Below, piece by piece: positions 26,440-37,030 of a DNA stretch of 64,000 nt. A program made the position numbers and the translations under genes. The DNA lies in assembly GCF_900129385.1 (NCBI RefSeq), contig NZ_FQVO01000001.1:434001-498000 (forward strand), in the 5' to 3' direction. The stretch's first letter is position 1. Each line of letters starts with the position of its first letter. Below the pieces are notes generated by a model. That model was not told the DNA's origin, did not search any database, and worked only from the letters and a program-made list of their open reading frames with translations. The DNA comes from Chryseobacterium takakiae. GTDB lineage: Bacteria > Bacteroidota > Bacteroidia > Flavobacteriales > Weeksellaceae.

Positions 26440-29163
26440 TTACTGCTTTATAAATTTTTGTGTAAAGACCTGATTAGTTTCATAGGATAACTCGATAAAA
26501 TAAACGCCTGAAGTAAGTACTGAAATATCAATCCTGTTTTTTCCTGAACTCATTCTCAGATTAGATTTAATCAAACTTCCTTTCGAATCATAAATGGAAG
26601 CCGTTGCATTTCGGGATTTCAGTTCTACAAAAATTTCCGCCTTGGCAGGATTAGGATATACTCTGAACTGATTTAACTCTGTTTCTTTTGCAGAAAGCAC
26701 TGAAAAATTTAACGGCAGAACATTGGCTGAAAACGTATTTTCTTCAGTCAGATAAGCTCTGAAAGGATTAATCGTAGGTTCGCTTCCTGCAGCTATTTTA
26801 TAAAATCCGGTTAATCCGTTTTCCGTTTTCAACACATAAGCATTAGCAGGAACTTTAATGGTATGATAAACGCCATTCATTTGGTTTACAGTGATCGCTT
26901 TCGGGGTTGAAACATTTCCTGTTCCGGTAAAAGTCACATTTCCTATCGCGTTCACCAAAACCGGAGTATTGGCCGGAATAATTCCGTTGGAAACCGGGGT
27001 GCAGGAAATTGACGTTGTTCCGGGAGACATCAGGTAAACATTCACACCAGACGGAATATTGGCTTCGAAAGGCAGCAACAACACATCGTAACCGTTAAAT
27101 GTTCTGCTGTAAGAAGCTGCTCCGGCTGTGAAATTAAATGGTACCTGGAAATCTCTTCCTGAATCTGAAAGAACAAGATTGGAACATGTTGTTCCCGAAA
27201 TGATATTATTAGCAGTAGCATTTACGTTAGAATTCACATAAAATATATTATTTGAATTAACGCTTAAAGGCTGCCAGTTATTAGTGGCCGTAATTCCTGA
27301 AACGGTTCTGAAATCCAGCGATGTATAGTATCCGTTTTCCAGTCCGTCCATCAGATTGCTATCACTGTCCGAATAGGTTCCGTTAAACTTTGAAGCGATT
27401 TCGTTTCCGACGTTGAAATACACATCTCCTAAATTTAATGTTAGTACAGAGCTGTAGTTTGAGTTTCTGAGTCCTAAAATACCTTTGCATCCGTCCGTAA
27501 GCACCTGTCTTGAAATATCTAATGTGATATCAAAGTTTCCGCCCGACGGAAAATTAATTCTACCATAATTATAGGATTTTGCTACACCCTGACTATTAAT
27601 ATAGTACAAAGTCGTATTATCCGAATAGCTCTGTCCTGCCGTCGTATAACTGTTGACATGCAATATCAGTTTATTGTACCCGTCATTGAGCTGAAGATAC
27701 CCGTTGGAAGCGGTCATATTGTTACTAAATAATGGACTTGGATTGGAAAACGTAACGGTGGTATTGCTGATATTAAATGCGGTTCCGAAAGCGGCATTCG
27801 TTGTCGTTTGCGTTTCTATTTTATTGTAACGGATATTCCCTCCTGTCATTGAAGAGACCGGCCTGTCGGCGCTTTTGTTAAACACGAAAGTCATTACGCT
27901 GGACGGAGTTATTTCCACTCCCGGCCGGAAAGTCTGGGCACCGAATGAAACAGGAGTTGTGAGCATATCAGACTGGCTGTTTGTTACCACTTTTGTTCCT
28001 GAAGTTGTATAGAAAGGCAGATCTACTTTAAGATTATAAGGGTTTGAGGAAGGATTAATGACCATCAAAACCACCTGATTCCCGTCTGAAGAAATGTAGG
28101 AAGATCCCTGAAGCGCACCCGTACTGTCTCCCCAGACCGCTGCAATACGCGTTTTTCCGGTTGTGTATTTGGCAAAGTGAGAAAGAATATAACCCCTTTT
28201 GGTTATTACTCCTGTCGCAGTACCGTTGGTACCGTCACCCATCAATCCGTAATACCGTTTTGAGGCGTAATGAATCCAGGCATTGATATTTCCAAGCATG
28301 GAATTATTGATGCTTGACGCAAAATTAAAGACATCCAGATTCCAGTTAAAATCGCGTGGTGTCTGGCTGCCTGAGTTCCAGTTGATGAGATATTCCGTCT
28401 GCCATATTTCTTTATTATAATTTTGAAACTGCTTGTAAGCAGACTGCATCAATCCGTACTGATGCCCGCCATACACTTCAAAATTAGCCATTGTAGCAGT
28501 GTTGAGCATGGCGTTGGCAAAATTATCCGTAAAACCTACACTTTCCGGTGCAATTACTTTACAGTTGATGAGATGACCATAATCTTTTACGAAAGTCGCA
28601 ATTTGTGTTGGCGTCCAGATGCATCCCTGATACTGCGCCATTTCATCAGGTTCATTCTGAATGGATATATAATCAAGAGCTACACCATTTGTTTGAAGAA
28701 AGGTAACGAAACTGTTGAGATATAAGGCATAATCCTGATAGTTTTCCGGCTTTAAGTACCCGATCTGCTGTACGCCGTTGGTATCGGTATACACTGCATT
28801 TACATGGTTATTGGTTTTCCATGCTGCGGGCATCGTCCACGGACTTGCAAAAATGGTTAACCCCATTGATTTTGCGAGCTGTGCAGTAGGCAATACCACA
28901 CTCCAGTTATTACTATCCTCGGGAATATACAATCTCATAATGTTATATCCGGCTGTACTCCCCGCTCCCCAAAGCGTCTGAATTTCGGAGGTTGACATAT
29001 GGTTATACGCAAACTGCGGACTGCAGACAAACCCACCAAAACCTTTTATATTCTGGTAGGTAATATTCTTATCAATTTTAACGGTGGTAAGCTGTCCGTA
29101 ACACAAGCTGCTAAAAAGCAGGCACAGCGCATGAATGGTAAAGAGGCTGACTAGTTTTTTCAT
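26440..29163 (-). CDS. GH30 (glucurono)xylanase with T9SS sorting tail
   Basis: A 907-residue secreted endo-xylanase. After the signal peptide (MKKLVSLFTIHALCLLFSSLCYG) comes a GH30 barrel with its beta side domain (about 25-425), acid/base in SIQNEPDE and nucleophile in IWQTEYLINW. Residues about 430-830 form beta-sandwich modules I cannot assign, probably carbohydrate-binding. The last ~75 residues (NQFRVYPNPAKAEIFVEL to the C-terminal FIKQ) are a type A T9SS sorting domain, so the enzyme is exported across the outer membrane. It is the only such tail on any enzyme in the window. GH30 xylanases of this type often need a glucuronic acid side chain for recognition, fitting the two glucuronidases nearby. 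Confidence 0.93.
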   Translation of the reverse strand: MKKLVSLFTIHALCLLFSSLCYGQLTTVKIDKNITYQNIKGFGGFVCSPQFAYNHMSTSEIQTLWGAGSTAGYNIMRLYIPEDSNNWSVVLPTAQLAKSMGLTIFASPWTMPAAWKTNNHVNAVYTDTNGVQQIGYLKPENYQDYALYLNSFVTFLQTNGVALDYISIQNEPDEMAQYQGCIWTPTQIATFVKDYGHLINCKVIAPESVGFTDNFANAMLNTATMANFEVYGGHQYGLMQSAYKQFQNYNKEIWQTEYLINWNSGSQTPRDFNWNLDVFNFASSINNSMLGNINAWIHYASKRYYGLMGDGTNGTATGVITKRGYILSHFAKYTTGKTRIAAVWGDSTGALQGSSYISSDGNQVVLMVINPSSNPYNLKVDLPFYTTSGTKVVTNSQSDMLTTPVSFGAQTFRPGVEITPSSVMTFVFNKSADRPVSSMTGGNIRYNKIETQTTTNAAFGTAFNISNTTVTFSNPSPLFSNNMTASNGYLQLNDGYNKLILHVNSYTTAGQSYSDNTTLYYINSQGVAKSYNYGRINFPSGGNFDITLDISRQVLTDGCKGILGLRNSNYSSVLTLNLGDVYFNVGNEIASKFNGTYSDSDSNLMDGLENGYYTSLDFRTVSGITATNNWQPLSVNSNNIFYVNSNVNATANNIISGTTCSNLVLSDSGRDFQVPFNFTAGAASYSRTFNGYDVLLLPFEANIPSGVNVYLMSPGTTSISCTPVSNGIIPANTPVLVNAIGNVTFTGTGNVSTPKAITVNQMNGVYHTIKVPANAYVLKTENGLTGFYKIAAGSEPTINPFRAYLTEENTFSANVLPLNFSVLSAKETELNQFRVYPNPAKAEIFVELKSRNATASIYDSKGSLIKSNLRMSSGKNRIDISVLTSGVYFIELSYETNQVFTQKFIKQ

Positions 29164-29423
29164 AATGTTTTAGTTTAATTTTGTGATGTTCAGGTATAAA
29201 GTTTTGGGCAAAGAATCCCCTTCAAGACAGTCTGATTAAAAAAAACCGTCAAGAAAAATCTCCTGAAATGATTCAGGCAACGATCGTAAATAGAGTTATA
29301 TCAGTCTTTTTGCGGTTGTCCTTTCATTTTTGATAAAAACAATATTTAAACTGAAATGAAATTGAGATGAGAGATGTTTATTTCATAAGCAGGTAGTGAT
29401 TAGGTTACTTATTTTTTGGAAAT
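29164..29423. other. Intergenic region upstream of GH30
   Basis: A 260-nt gap with no gene. A short hairpin CCTGAA-ATGA-TTCAGG (29262-29277) is followed on the minus strand by T-rich sequence and could be a weak terminator of the GH115 transcript. No exact TAnnTTTG or operator-like site is seen. Confidence 0.4.
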
Positions 29424-31946
29424 TTAGTGAAGAATTTCACTTTCGGGTGCACCCAGGTAGGAAGGTTTTAAACCTCCGGTGTTGATCAATATTTTTTCCA
29501 AAACAATTCCCGGTTCTAAAACACGGAATCGTAATCTATGTTTTCCGGGCTGTGAAATCATATGCTTTGTAGCTGACTTGATAATATGTTCTGACTGCCA
29601 TCTTCCCAGTTCTCCTTTGTAATGACCATTGAAATTAACCACTTGCGGAGACTGTCCGTCGAAAGAAATTTCGTAACGCAATCCTTTATTATGGTTGAAA
29701 TTCAACGTTGGCGCCAGTAAAAGCTGTACCTCGAATTCCCCTTTGGATTCAAAGTTTATGTCATATTCAAGATATATATTTTCATCGGTTTTCGGATAGA
29801 CGTTTTGAGGGAAAGTAGTAACCCCGGATCTGGTTTTCCCGAAATCAGGAATCACTTCCCAATGGATGCGGCCCGAATTATTAAGCCTTGCAAAATGTTC
29901 CGCCTCAATGGAAACGTAACCGTTCTTCTCCTGGAAAACTTTCTCTTTGGAAGCATTATCATCGTAGACGTATGTTACTTCAGGCATGATGTTTTCTTTT
30001 CCGTCGGCCCAGGTTTTATACCCGATACGCATCTGGTCCATCATGTGCTGCCATTTTCCTCCGGCAATCTCTGTATTGTATTTACGATCGAGATAGGCAT
30101 TTCTTTCAAAACACTCTTTTACCCTGTCGGCGTAATAATTTGCCTGTAAATCATATTGAGCGGCCAGTTCCCTGTTTTTGGCAACGGCATAATACATTTC
30201 GTACAAATTGCTGCAGGCATCAATCGGGTATAAAACGAGCTGATAATAAGCATCCTGATATTGAGCAGGAATCTGCTCCTTTAATCGCAGAGCATCGATT
30301 GCCAAAGTTCTGTATTCATTTAAAACCCTTTCAAATTCATTGTAATTTTCAAGGCTGTAGGTTTTGCTGTCGAGGGTTTCCGGTGTTACTCTACGGTTGT
30401 ATTTTGCATACAGGTTGATCATCCTTGCAATTTCTTTAGCATGTTTCTCCCCGAACTGCTGTGCAGCCCACTTTTCTGTATATTTTAAAAGATTTTTTGA
30501 ATTAAACTGTTTCGGGTTCCAGGCCATATCCATAAAAAAGCTGATCGGGAATTCCATCGGTTTTAAATCTCCGACATTTACGACCCAGAGCTTATCTACT
30601 TTATGTTCGTAAGATAAATTCATCTGTTCCCAAACGCGCTGGATCGGACTGATATTGATCCATTTTGAATTTCTCGGTCCGCCCACATAATCGAAATGGT
30701 AGTAAATTCCGTAACCGCCCTTATGCAAAGGTTTTGAAAGGTCCGGAAGCTTTCTTACATTGCCCCAGTTGTCATCACAGAATAGAAGGATAACATCATC
30801 CGGAACGCGCATTCCTTTGTCATAATAATCCTGAACTTCTTTGTACAATGCCCACACCTGTGGTGTTTTTTCCGCTTTTTTCCCGGTAACATCTGCAATA
30901 ATTTTCCGCTGGTCTTTTACGATTTTTTCCAGCAGGGCGATATTGGTGCCCTCTCCCATTGCTTCATCACCGTCACCGCGCATTCCCACTGTTACGAGTC
31001 TTTCCCAGTGGTTGCTTCTTTCGATTCCCGATTTCCAGAATTTCTGTAAAACTTCACTGTTTTTAGCGTAATCCCAAACATTGGGAAGGTTATTTCTTTT
31101 GATGTAGCGATGCCAGTCGGTTTGTGCCAAAGCCATCGGTTCATGGTGGGAAGTTCCCATGACAATTCCCATTTCATCAGCTAATGGGCCGTTCAGAGCA
31201 TCATCGTCATAAAAAGCTTTGCCCCACATTGCCGGCCAGATGTAATTGCCTTTTAAACGCAGAATCAGTTCAAAAACTTTTTCGTAAAATTTGGAATTGA
31301 TCCCTCCGAAAGTGGCTCTCGCCCAACCTCCGAGGGAAGGTTCTTCGTCATTCAGGAAAATTCCGCGGTATTCCACAGCCGGTTCGCCGTCGGTGTAGAT
31401 TCCTTTTTTAAAATAAATATTTTCTTTGACCTCAACCGGAACATCCGCCCAATAATACCATGGTGAAATGCCGATCTGCTGTGACATTTCGTAAATTCCG
31501 TAAATCGTTCCACGCTTGTCGCTGCCTGCAATTACAATGGCTTCTGAAATTCCGGGATATGGATTGCTTACATTCTGAATAATGTATTTTTCACTTTTTC
31601 CTGTTAGTGATTTTCCGTCAATTTTTTTTTGTTTAATTAAATCGTCAATCACCGATTTTGTTCCCACTGTTCCGATGATAATCAATGGCGACTGCTGTGC
31701 GGAAAGCTGATTCAGTACATTCGGCTCGGCACCCGTCACTTTTTGAAAATCGGATTGCAGACTTTTAACGGCCCTGAGAATTCCTTTGTCGATTCCCGGA
31801 TTGGTAAAAACCGAAAGTCCTGAAGTTTTCTCTTTTAAAACAATGGTTTCTGAATTTTTTTCCGTGGTGATGAACGGTTCCGCAGCATCAATGTGCAGAC
31901 ACAATCCGAATAGCATGACCAGAATATAGAATTTTATATGCTTCAT
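29424..31946 (-). CDS. GH115 alpha-glucuronidase
   Basis: An enzyme of about 840 residues that removes (4-O-methyl-)glucuronic acid from internal xylose units of glucuronoxylan. I place the start at the ATG at 31946 because the signal peptide MKHIKFYILVMLFGLCLHIDA begins there; the in-frame ATG at 31982 lies inside a palindromic repeat. Family features are GIYEMSQQIGISPWYYWADV, the conserved GIFLNDEEPSLGGWA, GTSHHEPMALAQTDW and FCDDNWGNVRKLPD. A C-terminal beta-sandwich (about 690-840) follows. It complements GH67. No T9SS tail, so probably periplasmic. It is 95 nt after GH97. Confidence 0.95.
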   Translation of the reverse strand: MKHIKFYILVMLFGLCLHIDAAEPFITTEKNSETIVLKEKTSGLSVFTNPGIDKGILRAVKSLQSDFQKVTGAEPNVLNQLSAQQSPLIIIGTVGTKSVIDDLIKQKKIDGKSLTGKSEKYIIQNVSNPYPGISEAIVIAGSDKRGTIYGIYEMSQQIGISPWYYWADVPVEVKENIYFKKGIYTDGEPAVEYRGIFLNDEEPSLGGWARATFGGINSKFYEKVFELILRLKGNYIWPAMWGKAFYDDDALNGPLADEMGIVMGTSHHEPMALAQTDWHRYIKRNNLPNVWDYAKNSEVLQKFWKSGIERSNHWERLVTVGMRGDGDEAMGEGTNIALLEKIVKDQRKIIADVTGKKAEKTPQVWALYKEVQDYYDKGMRVPDDVILLFCDDNWGNVRKLPDLSKPLHKGGYGIYYHFDYVGGPRNSKWINISPIQRVWEQMNLSYEHKVDKLWVVNVGDLKPMEFPISFFMDMAWNPKQFNSKNLLKYTEKWAAQQFGEKHAKEIARMINLYAKYNRRVTPETLDSKTYSLENYNEFERVLNEYRTLAIDALRLKEQIPAQYQDAYYQLVLYPIDACSNLYEMYYAVAKNRELAAQYDLQANYYADRVKECFERNAYLDRKYNTEIAGGKWQHMMDQMRIGYKTWADGKENIMPEVTYVYDDNASKEKVFQEKNGYVSIEAEHFARLNNSGRIHWEVIPDFGKTRSGVTTFPQNVYPKTDENIYLEYDINFESKGEFEVQLLLAPTLNFNHNKGLRYEISFDGQSPQVVNFNGHYKGELGRWQSEHIIKSATKHMISQPGKHRLRFRVLEPGIVLEKILINTGGLKPSYLGAPESEILH

Positions 31947-31973
31947 AATTTTTTTATTTTCGTTTTTTTTATC

Positions 31974-32006
31974 AAACCTCATAGGTTTTAAAAACCTATG
32001 AGGTTT
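31974..32006. repeat. 33-bp palindromic repeat, copy 3
   Basis: AAACCTCATAGGTTTT with a perfect inverted complement around one A. Both arms differ from copy 1 by the same compensated change (T to C, A to G), so the pairing is conserved although the sequence changed. Lies between GH97 and GH115. Confidence 0.85.
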
Positions 32007-32041
32007 CTATTCTATGCTAAATCTTGAAGGTTTGAGGATGG

Positions 32042-33991
32042 TTAATTTCTTAAAACAAAACCACCGTTGGGCTGGATTTCCACAGTAAAATCACCATTTT
32101 TGCTTATTTTCACTTCTTTTTCCGAAGAATTTCCTTTCGCATCATCGATAATTAATTTCACCGATTTTCCAGCGAACATCGGAAGACTGATCTTTAATTT
32201 CTTAACTGTTTTCTCTGCATTAATTCCGGCAATATACCAATGATCCTGATGTCTTCTGGCGATCACGGAATATTTCCCGGGATCCCCGTCGATGAAAACC
32301 GTTTCGTCCCAAAGGGTTGGAATTTCTTTCATAAAATCCAGCTGGAATTTCGGGGCATCCGTCAGGTTATTCGGCATTACGGCGAACATCTGAACGGGAT
32401 TCTGGAATAATACCGCTGTTGCGAGCTGAAAGCTGTCTGTGGTGTATCTTTTATTTTTATCCTTATTGGATTTCGTTAAAAATTTATTAAGAAAAGTTCC
32501 GCCAAACTCCATACTTCCAACCGTGTTTCTGATGAACGGATGCAGTGAAGCGAAGAATGCTTCCTGCTTGCGTACATCTTCAGAAAAATACAGCATTTCG
32601 GAGGCTAAAACAGCTTCACTTCCGGCATAATTCGGGTACATGATTTCCCAGCCTCTTGGTAAGGTGGTTCCGTGGAAAACAATGGTTAACCCGAAATCAT
32701 TGGCATCTGAAAGAATATCTTCATAAAGACGCATGGTTTCCTGCTTGTCGCCACCGAAGAAATCGACTTTTAATCCTTTTACGCCAATTTCTTTGAGCCA
32801 TTTCATTTCTTTTTTGCGTTCTACGGAAGAACTCATTTTATTTCTCGGGCCCATCGGCGCATCATTGGCCGCACCGTTGGAATTGTACCAAAGCATCAAT
32901 CCAACATTTTTGGATTTTGCATACTGCACGAGCTCTTTCATCCTTTCTTTTCCTATGTTTTTGTCCCAAAGCGCGTCCATCAGAATGAACTGATAATTCA
33001 ATGCTGATGCAAGGTCAATGAATTTCACCTGGTCATCATAATTCATACTGTTGTCCTGCCAGAGAATCCAGCTCCAGGTAGATTTCCCGAACTGATATTT
33101 CTGTGAGGGTTCATACATCGGCTCTACCACATCAAACGGAACAGTCGTTTCAACAATTGGTTTTAGAGATTCTCCTATGGTAATCGTTCTCCACGGTGTT
33201 GATCCGGGCAGGGAAATCGCTGCTCCGGTACTTCCGAACCCGTTGTTTTCAGCCATATCGGGATAAGCGACTTTATACAGACTCTTTTCAGAAGTATTTT
33301 CCAGATGAGAAGCACAGTACAGACTGTTCACTCCTGTTTCCGAAAGCAAAATCCAGCCATCATTTCCGAGGCGAAATAATCCCGGAAAAACATATCCGTA
33401 ATCCGCTTTGACTCCGAGTTCCGCATCGGCTTTATAACCGCTTTCATAGCTTGGTGCGGTGCGGGCAAAACCGGTCATCGGCTTCATCATCGGGGAAAGA
33501 AAAGTTGTGGTCTGAGCAGGGAATCGGTAACCTGTAATTTCCGATTGTACAACGGCACTCATGCGGTCTTTCATCGGTAAAAGATGATACCGGAATGCAA
33601 TATTTTCATTGCTTACCTGAAATTCCATACTGATGCTGAATTGGTTGGCATTGGTAAAACTAACCGTTATTATATTAGCTTTGTAATCAACCTGCGATTT
33701 TTTAATTTTCTCGTTGGTGTAGGTTTTGGAAACCTGATCTTTTTTGCTGTCGGTGAATTTTAAATTTTGGGAAAAATCAGATTCATTGGTGATTAAACCT
33801 AACGGAGATTTTTCCAACATCTCTTTTCCCTGATAGGTTACATTGTATAGCGCTTTTCCGTTTTCCGAAAAGACATTCAGCTTCAGTTTTCCATCGGGAC
33901 TGATAACCTCCGCAACCTGCGCGAACACCGAAATTCCGCTCAGCAGGCATAAAAGTAGTGATAGATAAGATACTATTTTAGTCATAATCAT
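32042..33991 (-). CDS. GH97 glycosidase, probable retaining alpha-galactosidase
   Basis: A 649-residue protein with a signal peptide ([20 protein letters not shown]), an N-terminal beta-super-sandwich (to about 290), a TIM barrel (about 300-560) and a C-terminal beta domain. D410 ([10 protein letters not shown]) and E465 (LASEM) are 55 residues apart, like nucleophile D415 and acid/base E470 of the retaining alpha-galactosidase of Bacteroides thetaiotaomicron; inverting SusB-type members use a glutamate instead. The likely role is removal of alpha-galactose from decorated xylans. Its ATG overlaps the TGA of the upstream GH43 gene (33988-33991), so the two are translationally coupled. Confidence 0.92.
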   Translation of the reverse strand: MIMTKIVSYLSLLLCLLSGISVFAQVAEVISPDGKLKLNVFSENGKALYNVTYQGKEMLEKSPLGLITNESDFSQNLKFTDSKKDQVSKTYTNEKIKKSQVDYKANIITVSFTNANQFSISMEFQVSNENIAFRYHLLPMKDRMSAVVQSEITGYRFPAQTTTFLSPMMKPMTGFARTAPSYESGYKADAELGVKADYGYVFPGLFRLGNDGWILLSETGVNSLYCASHLENTSEKSLYKVAYPDMAENNGFGSTGAAISLPGSTPWRTITIGESLKPIVETTVPFDVVEPMYEPSQKYQFGKSTWSWILWQDNSMNYDDQVKFIDLASALNYQFILMDALWDKNIGKERMKELVQYAKSKNVGLMLWYNSNGAANDAPMGPRNKMSSSVERKKEMKWLKEIGVKGLKVDFFGGDKQETMRLYEDILSDANDFGLTIVFHGTTLPRGWEIMYPNYAGSEAVLASEMLYFSEDVRKQEAFFASLHPFIRNTVGSMEFGGTFLNKFLTKSNKDKNKRYTTDSFQLATAVLFQNPVQMFAVMPNNLTDAPKFQLDFMKEIPTLWDETVFIDGDPGKYSVIARRHQDHWYIAGINAEKTVKKLKISLPMFAGKSVKLIIDDAKGNSSEKEVKISKNGDFTVEIQPNGGFVLRN

Positions 33992-35364
33992 TTATTTTCA
34001 AGAAAAGTCCAGTAATCGAAAAACATAACATCCTTAGCTGCTTTTCCGTTAAACACAAAATACACATCGTGAACGCCGGTAATTTTTTCTTTTAACTCGG
34101 TTTTCACGGTTTCCCATCGGTTGTCTCCGCCTGTCAGCGGTACTTTTACCGTAGCGACAATCGGTCCGGTAACACTGTCCAGACGGACATCCATCGTTAC
34201 CTCGCTGTTGTGGGTAGTTCCTACTCTTGCGGAAAATGTTGTGGCTCCTTTTTTACCAAAATCAACATTTTTTATACTGGTATAAGCTCCGCTTTTTTTA
34301 GCTTTAATAAAAACACCGGCTTCTTTGTTCTGATACGATTTTACATTTTCCGACCAGGCAATGGTTTCTGCCTGATTAAAGCTGTAAGGATTTACCGTTG
34401 CGATGGCTTTTGTAATTCCGTTGGTCATCGCAAATGGTGAGATAGAACCATCTTTATTGAATTCCAGTTCCTGAACGCTTACCGAACGGGTAAAACCGCT
34501 CCCGCCCGGCAAAGCTCCGTTATGATAGAAGAAATAGGTTTTCCCCTTAAAATCAATGACTCCGGGATGATTGGTAAATGATTTTCCTTCGGCAGGCATA
34601 ATAACTCCGCCGTATTTCCAGGGGCCCTGTGGATTTTTGCTGGTGGAATAGCCTATGAATTCAGGAAGCGGACCGCCCGGCCAGAAAAGGTAATACAAAT
34701 TTTTTCTTTTATACAGCCACGGTCCTTCCTCGTACTTTGACGGTCTTTCCGGATTGGGTTTACCATCCCTTTTTCCGAATGATTCTTCGGTCATGGGAAC
34801 CTCAACGATATTTCCGGAATAGGAAATCATATCTTCATTCAATTTAACATATTTTAATTTCGGGTTTCCCCAATACATATGTGCCTGTCCGTCATCATCA
34901 ACAAAAACGGTTGGATCGATATCGCCCCACTCGCTCTGCACCAGCGGCTTTCCCAACGGATCGTGAAAAGGTCCAAACGGACTGTCGCCAACCGCTACTC
35001 CAATGGCACCTTTGTTATTGGTTTTAGACCACATCGGAACATACATAAAAAATTTGCCGTTCCTTTCTACACACTGAGCTGCCCATGCGTCGCGTTTTGC
35101 CCATTCAAATTCGTTATAGGAAAGAATGGTTCCGTGGTCGGTCCAGTTTACCATATCATCAGTGGAATAGACTTTCCAATCGTTCATGGTAAACCATGTG
35201 GAATCATCTTCATCATGTGTGGTGTAGACGTAGAGCCTCCCGTTGTGAACCATTGGCGCCGGATCTGCGGTATAATTGGTTTGAATGATGGGATTTTGAG
35301 ACAACAATATTCCCGAATAGCCTATTAAACAAATGCTTATGATTGATTTTATTGTTTTTTTCAT
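33988..35364 (-). CDS. GH43 arabinofuranosidase/xylosidase with C-terminal CBM6-like domain (paralogue A)
   Basis: A 458-residue secreted protein: signal peptide ([20 protein letters not shown]), GH43 propeller (about 25-310; base in YTADPAPM, modulator in [12 protein letters not shown], acid in [11 protein letters not shown]), and a CBM6-like jelly roll (about 325-458; [14 protein letters not shown], ending [11 protein letters not shown]). It is one of three close paralogues (35610 and 39060) with the same domain order. The architecture resembles arabinoxylan arabinofuranohydrolases such as Bacillus XynD, so release of arabinose from xylan is likely. Coupled to GH97 by a 4-nt overlap. Confidence 0.93.
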   Translation of the reverse strand: MKKTIKSIISICLIGYSGILLSQNPIIQTNYTADPAPMVHNGRLYVYTTHDEDDSTWFTMNDWKVYSTDDMVNWTDHGTILSYNEFEWAKRDAWAAQCVERNGKFFMYVPMWSKTNNKGAIGVAVGDSPFGPFHDPLGKPLVQSEWGDIDPTVFVDDDGQAHMYWGNPKLKYVKLNEDMISYSGNIVEVPMTEESFGKRDGKPNPERPSKYEEGPWLYKRKNLYYLFWPGGPLPEFIGYSTSKNPQGPWKYGGVIMPAEGKSFTNHPGVIDFKGKTYFFYHNGALPGGSGFTRSVSVQELEFNKDGSISPFAMTNGITKAIATVNPYSFNQAETIAWSENVKSYQNKEAGVFIKAKKSGAYTSIKNVDFGKKGATTFSARVGTTHNSEVTMDVRLDSVTGPIVATVKVPLTGGDNRWETVKTELKEKITGVHDVYFVFNGKAAKDVMFFDYWTFLENK

Positions 35365-35609
35365 ATTTTCGTTTCATTCTTTATTATTCTGAACACGAAG
35401 CACACGGAGTTTTTTGTTGAAATACTTCTATTCAGTTTCACAAAGCCGCTAACGCTTATAGAAGCTGTATTATTTTATCATTTAATTCTGTTAAACCACC
35501 CCGTCACAAATTCTTTGAATTTTTGCTACCAGTACCTCAATATTCATTAATTGTTTTTTTATTTCGGCAAATCTCGTCACTCGATTTACAGAGAAGGGGA
35601 ATTTTTATT
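35365..35609. other. Gap between GH43 paralogues B and A
   Basis: A 245-nt AT-rich non-coding gap. It holds a short hairpin AAATTC-TTT-GAATTT (35508-35522) and, nearby, CCACCCCGTC and GAAGGGGAATTT, which look like parts of a dispersed repeat. No clear promoter is seen. Confidence 0.4.
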
Positions 35610-37019
35610 TTATTTCTTTTTAAAACTCCAGTAGTCGAAATTGAAAAGTACTCTTCCGGCTGTAATATTTTTCCCCTGGAATACAAAATAAACATCATGA
35701 ACTCCGGAAATCTCTTCTGAAATTTTGGATGATACTGTTTTAAAATCTTCCCATCCTCCGGTTCTCGGAACATCAACTGAGGCGATCTTCGGTCCTTTCG
35801 GATCATCAAGATGAACTTCCAGAATTCCGCCGTCAATGCCTGCTGCTACTGAAGCAGAAAATTCTGAAGCGCCATTTGTTCCGAAATCCACCGCGCGGAC
35901 TTTTACAAATCCGCCCATTCTCGTATCGGAAACATAGACTCCGTTTTTTTTGTTTTCGGAAGTGCTGCATTTCTCCGACCAGGCCATGGTTTCAGCTTCG
36001 TTTCTTTGAAAAGGATTTAATGTGGCAACGGATTTTACTCCCTCTTTGGTCATGGTTATTTTGGGGATGCTTCCATCGGGATTGTACTGAAATTCTTCTA
36101 CAGCGGTAGAACGTCCGTAACTTCCGCCGTTCGGTAAAAGCCCGGTGTGATAAAACAGGTAAGATTTTCCTTTAAAATCTATAATTCCTCCGTGATTGGT
36201 AAAGCTGTTGGTCGGCTGGTCAGTCATAATTTTCCCTCTGTATTTCCACGGCCCTGTTGGTGAAACGCTGGTTGCATAGGATAAACACTCCGTTTTTCCT
36301 GTCATTCCTGCATACATCATGTAATATTGATTGTTCCTTTTGTACAGCCAAGGCCCCTCCACATACACATCTTCAAATTTTTCCTGCTTTTGTAAGACCT
36401 CATCACTTCTTCCGGGACGTCTCAGTCCGCCAAAAGATTCAACTGATTGAGGAATTTCCGTAATTTTTCCGGCGTAAGAAATCATATCCTTATTCAGTTT
36501 AGCATAAAATAATCTGCTGTTTCCCCAATAGAGATAAGCCTGTCCGTCATCATCAATAAAAACGGTAGGATCGATATTATCCCAGGTTCCGGTGGTTACC
36601 AGAGGTTTTCCAAGTGCATCTTTAAAAGGCCCGACAGGACTATCCGAAACGGCGACACCGATTGCCATATTATTATCAACGGTCTGAGCGCAAATATACC
36701 AGTAAAATTTGCCGTTGCGTTCGATGCACTGTGCCGCCCAAGCTCTGTCCCGCGCCCATCTGAAAGATTCTAAAGAAATGGGGACGCCATGATCTGTCCA
36801 GTTCACCATATCTTCGGTTGAATGAACCCGCCATTTGGTCATCGTATAAAAATCAAATCCCGGCTGATCGTCTCCCGTGTACACATAAAGTTTGTTTTTA
36901 TAGACCATCGGTGCCGGATCAGGTGTAAAATGCGTCTGGATAACCGGATTCTGGGCAAAAACAGCAGTACCTGCCAACAGAAAAGGTAATGCCATATATT
37001 TTAAATTTCGATGAATCAT
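35610..37019 (-). CDS. GH43 arabinofuranosidase/xylosidase with C-terminal CBM6-like domain (paralogue B)
   Basis: A 469-residue secreted protein with signal peptide MIHRNLKYMALPFLLAGTAVFA. The GH43 propeller has the base in FTPDPAPM (Pro in place of the Ala of the other two), the modulator in NIDPTVFIDDDG and the acid in [11 protein letters not shown]. The CBM6-like domain starts at RNEAETMAWSEKC and ends HDVYFVFQGK. An insertion rich in Arg/Glu (LRRPGRSDEVLQKQEKFEDV) just before the acid residue is absent in paralogue A and may reshape the active-site rim. The start is 11 nt from the GH27 stop. Confidence 0.93.
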   Translation of the reverse strand: MIHRNLKYMALPFLLAGTAVFAQNPVIQTHFTPDPAPMVYKNKLYVYTGDDQPGFDFYTMTKWRVHSTEDMVNWTDHGVPISLESFRWARDRAWAAQCIERNGKFYWYICAQTVDNNMAIGVAVSDSPVGPFKDALGKPLVTTGTWDNIDPTVFIDDDGQAYLYWGNSRLFYAKLNKDMISYAGKITEIPQSVESFGGLRRPGRSDEVLQKQEKFEDVYVEGPWLYKRNNQYYMMYAGMTGKTECLSYATSVSPTGPWKYRGKIMTDQPTNSFTNHGGIIDFKGKSYLFYHTGLLPNGGSYGRSTAVEEFQYNPDGSIPKITMTKEGVKSVATLNPFQRNEAETMAWSEKCSTSENKKNGVYVSDTRMGGFVKVRAVDFGTNGASEFSASVAAGIDGGILEVHLDDPKGPKIASVDVPRTGGWEDFKTVSSKISEEISGVHDVYFVFQGKNITAGRVLFNFDYWSFKKK

Positions 37020-37030
37020 ATTTAATCTTA

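Noticed and set aside
31947..31982. N-terminal extension of GH115 from the ATG at 31982
   Set aside because: The start codon is formed by the palindromic repeat and the 12 extra residues are charged and precede a normal signal peptide.
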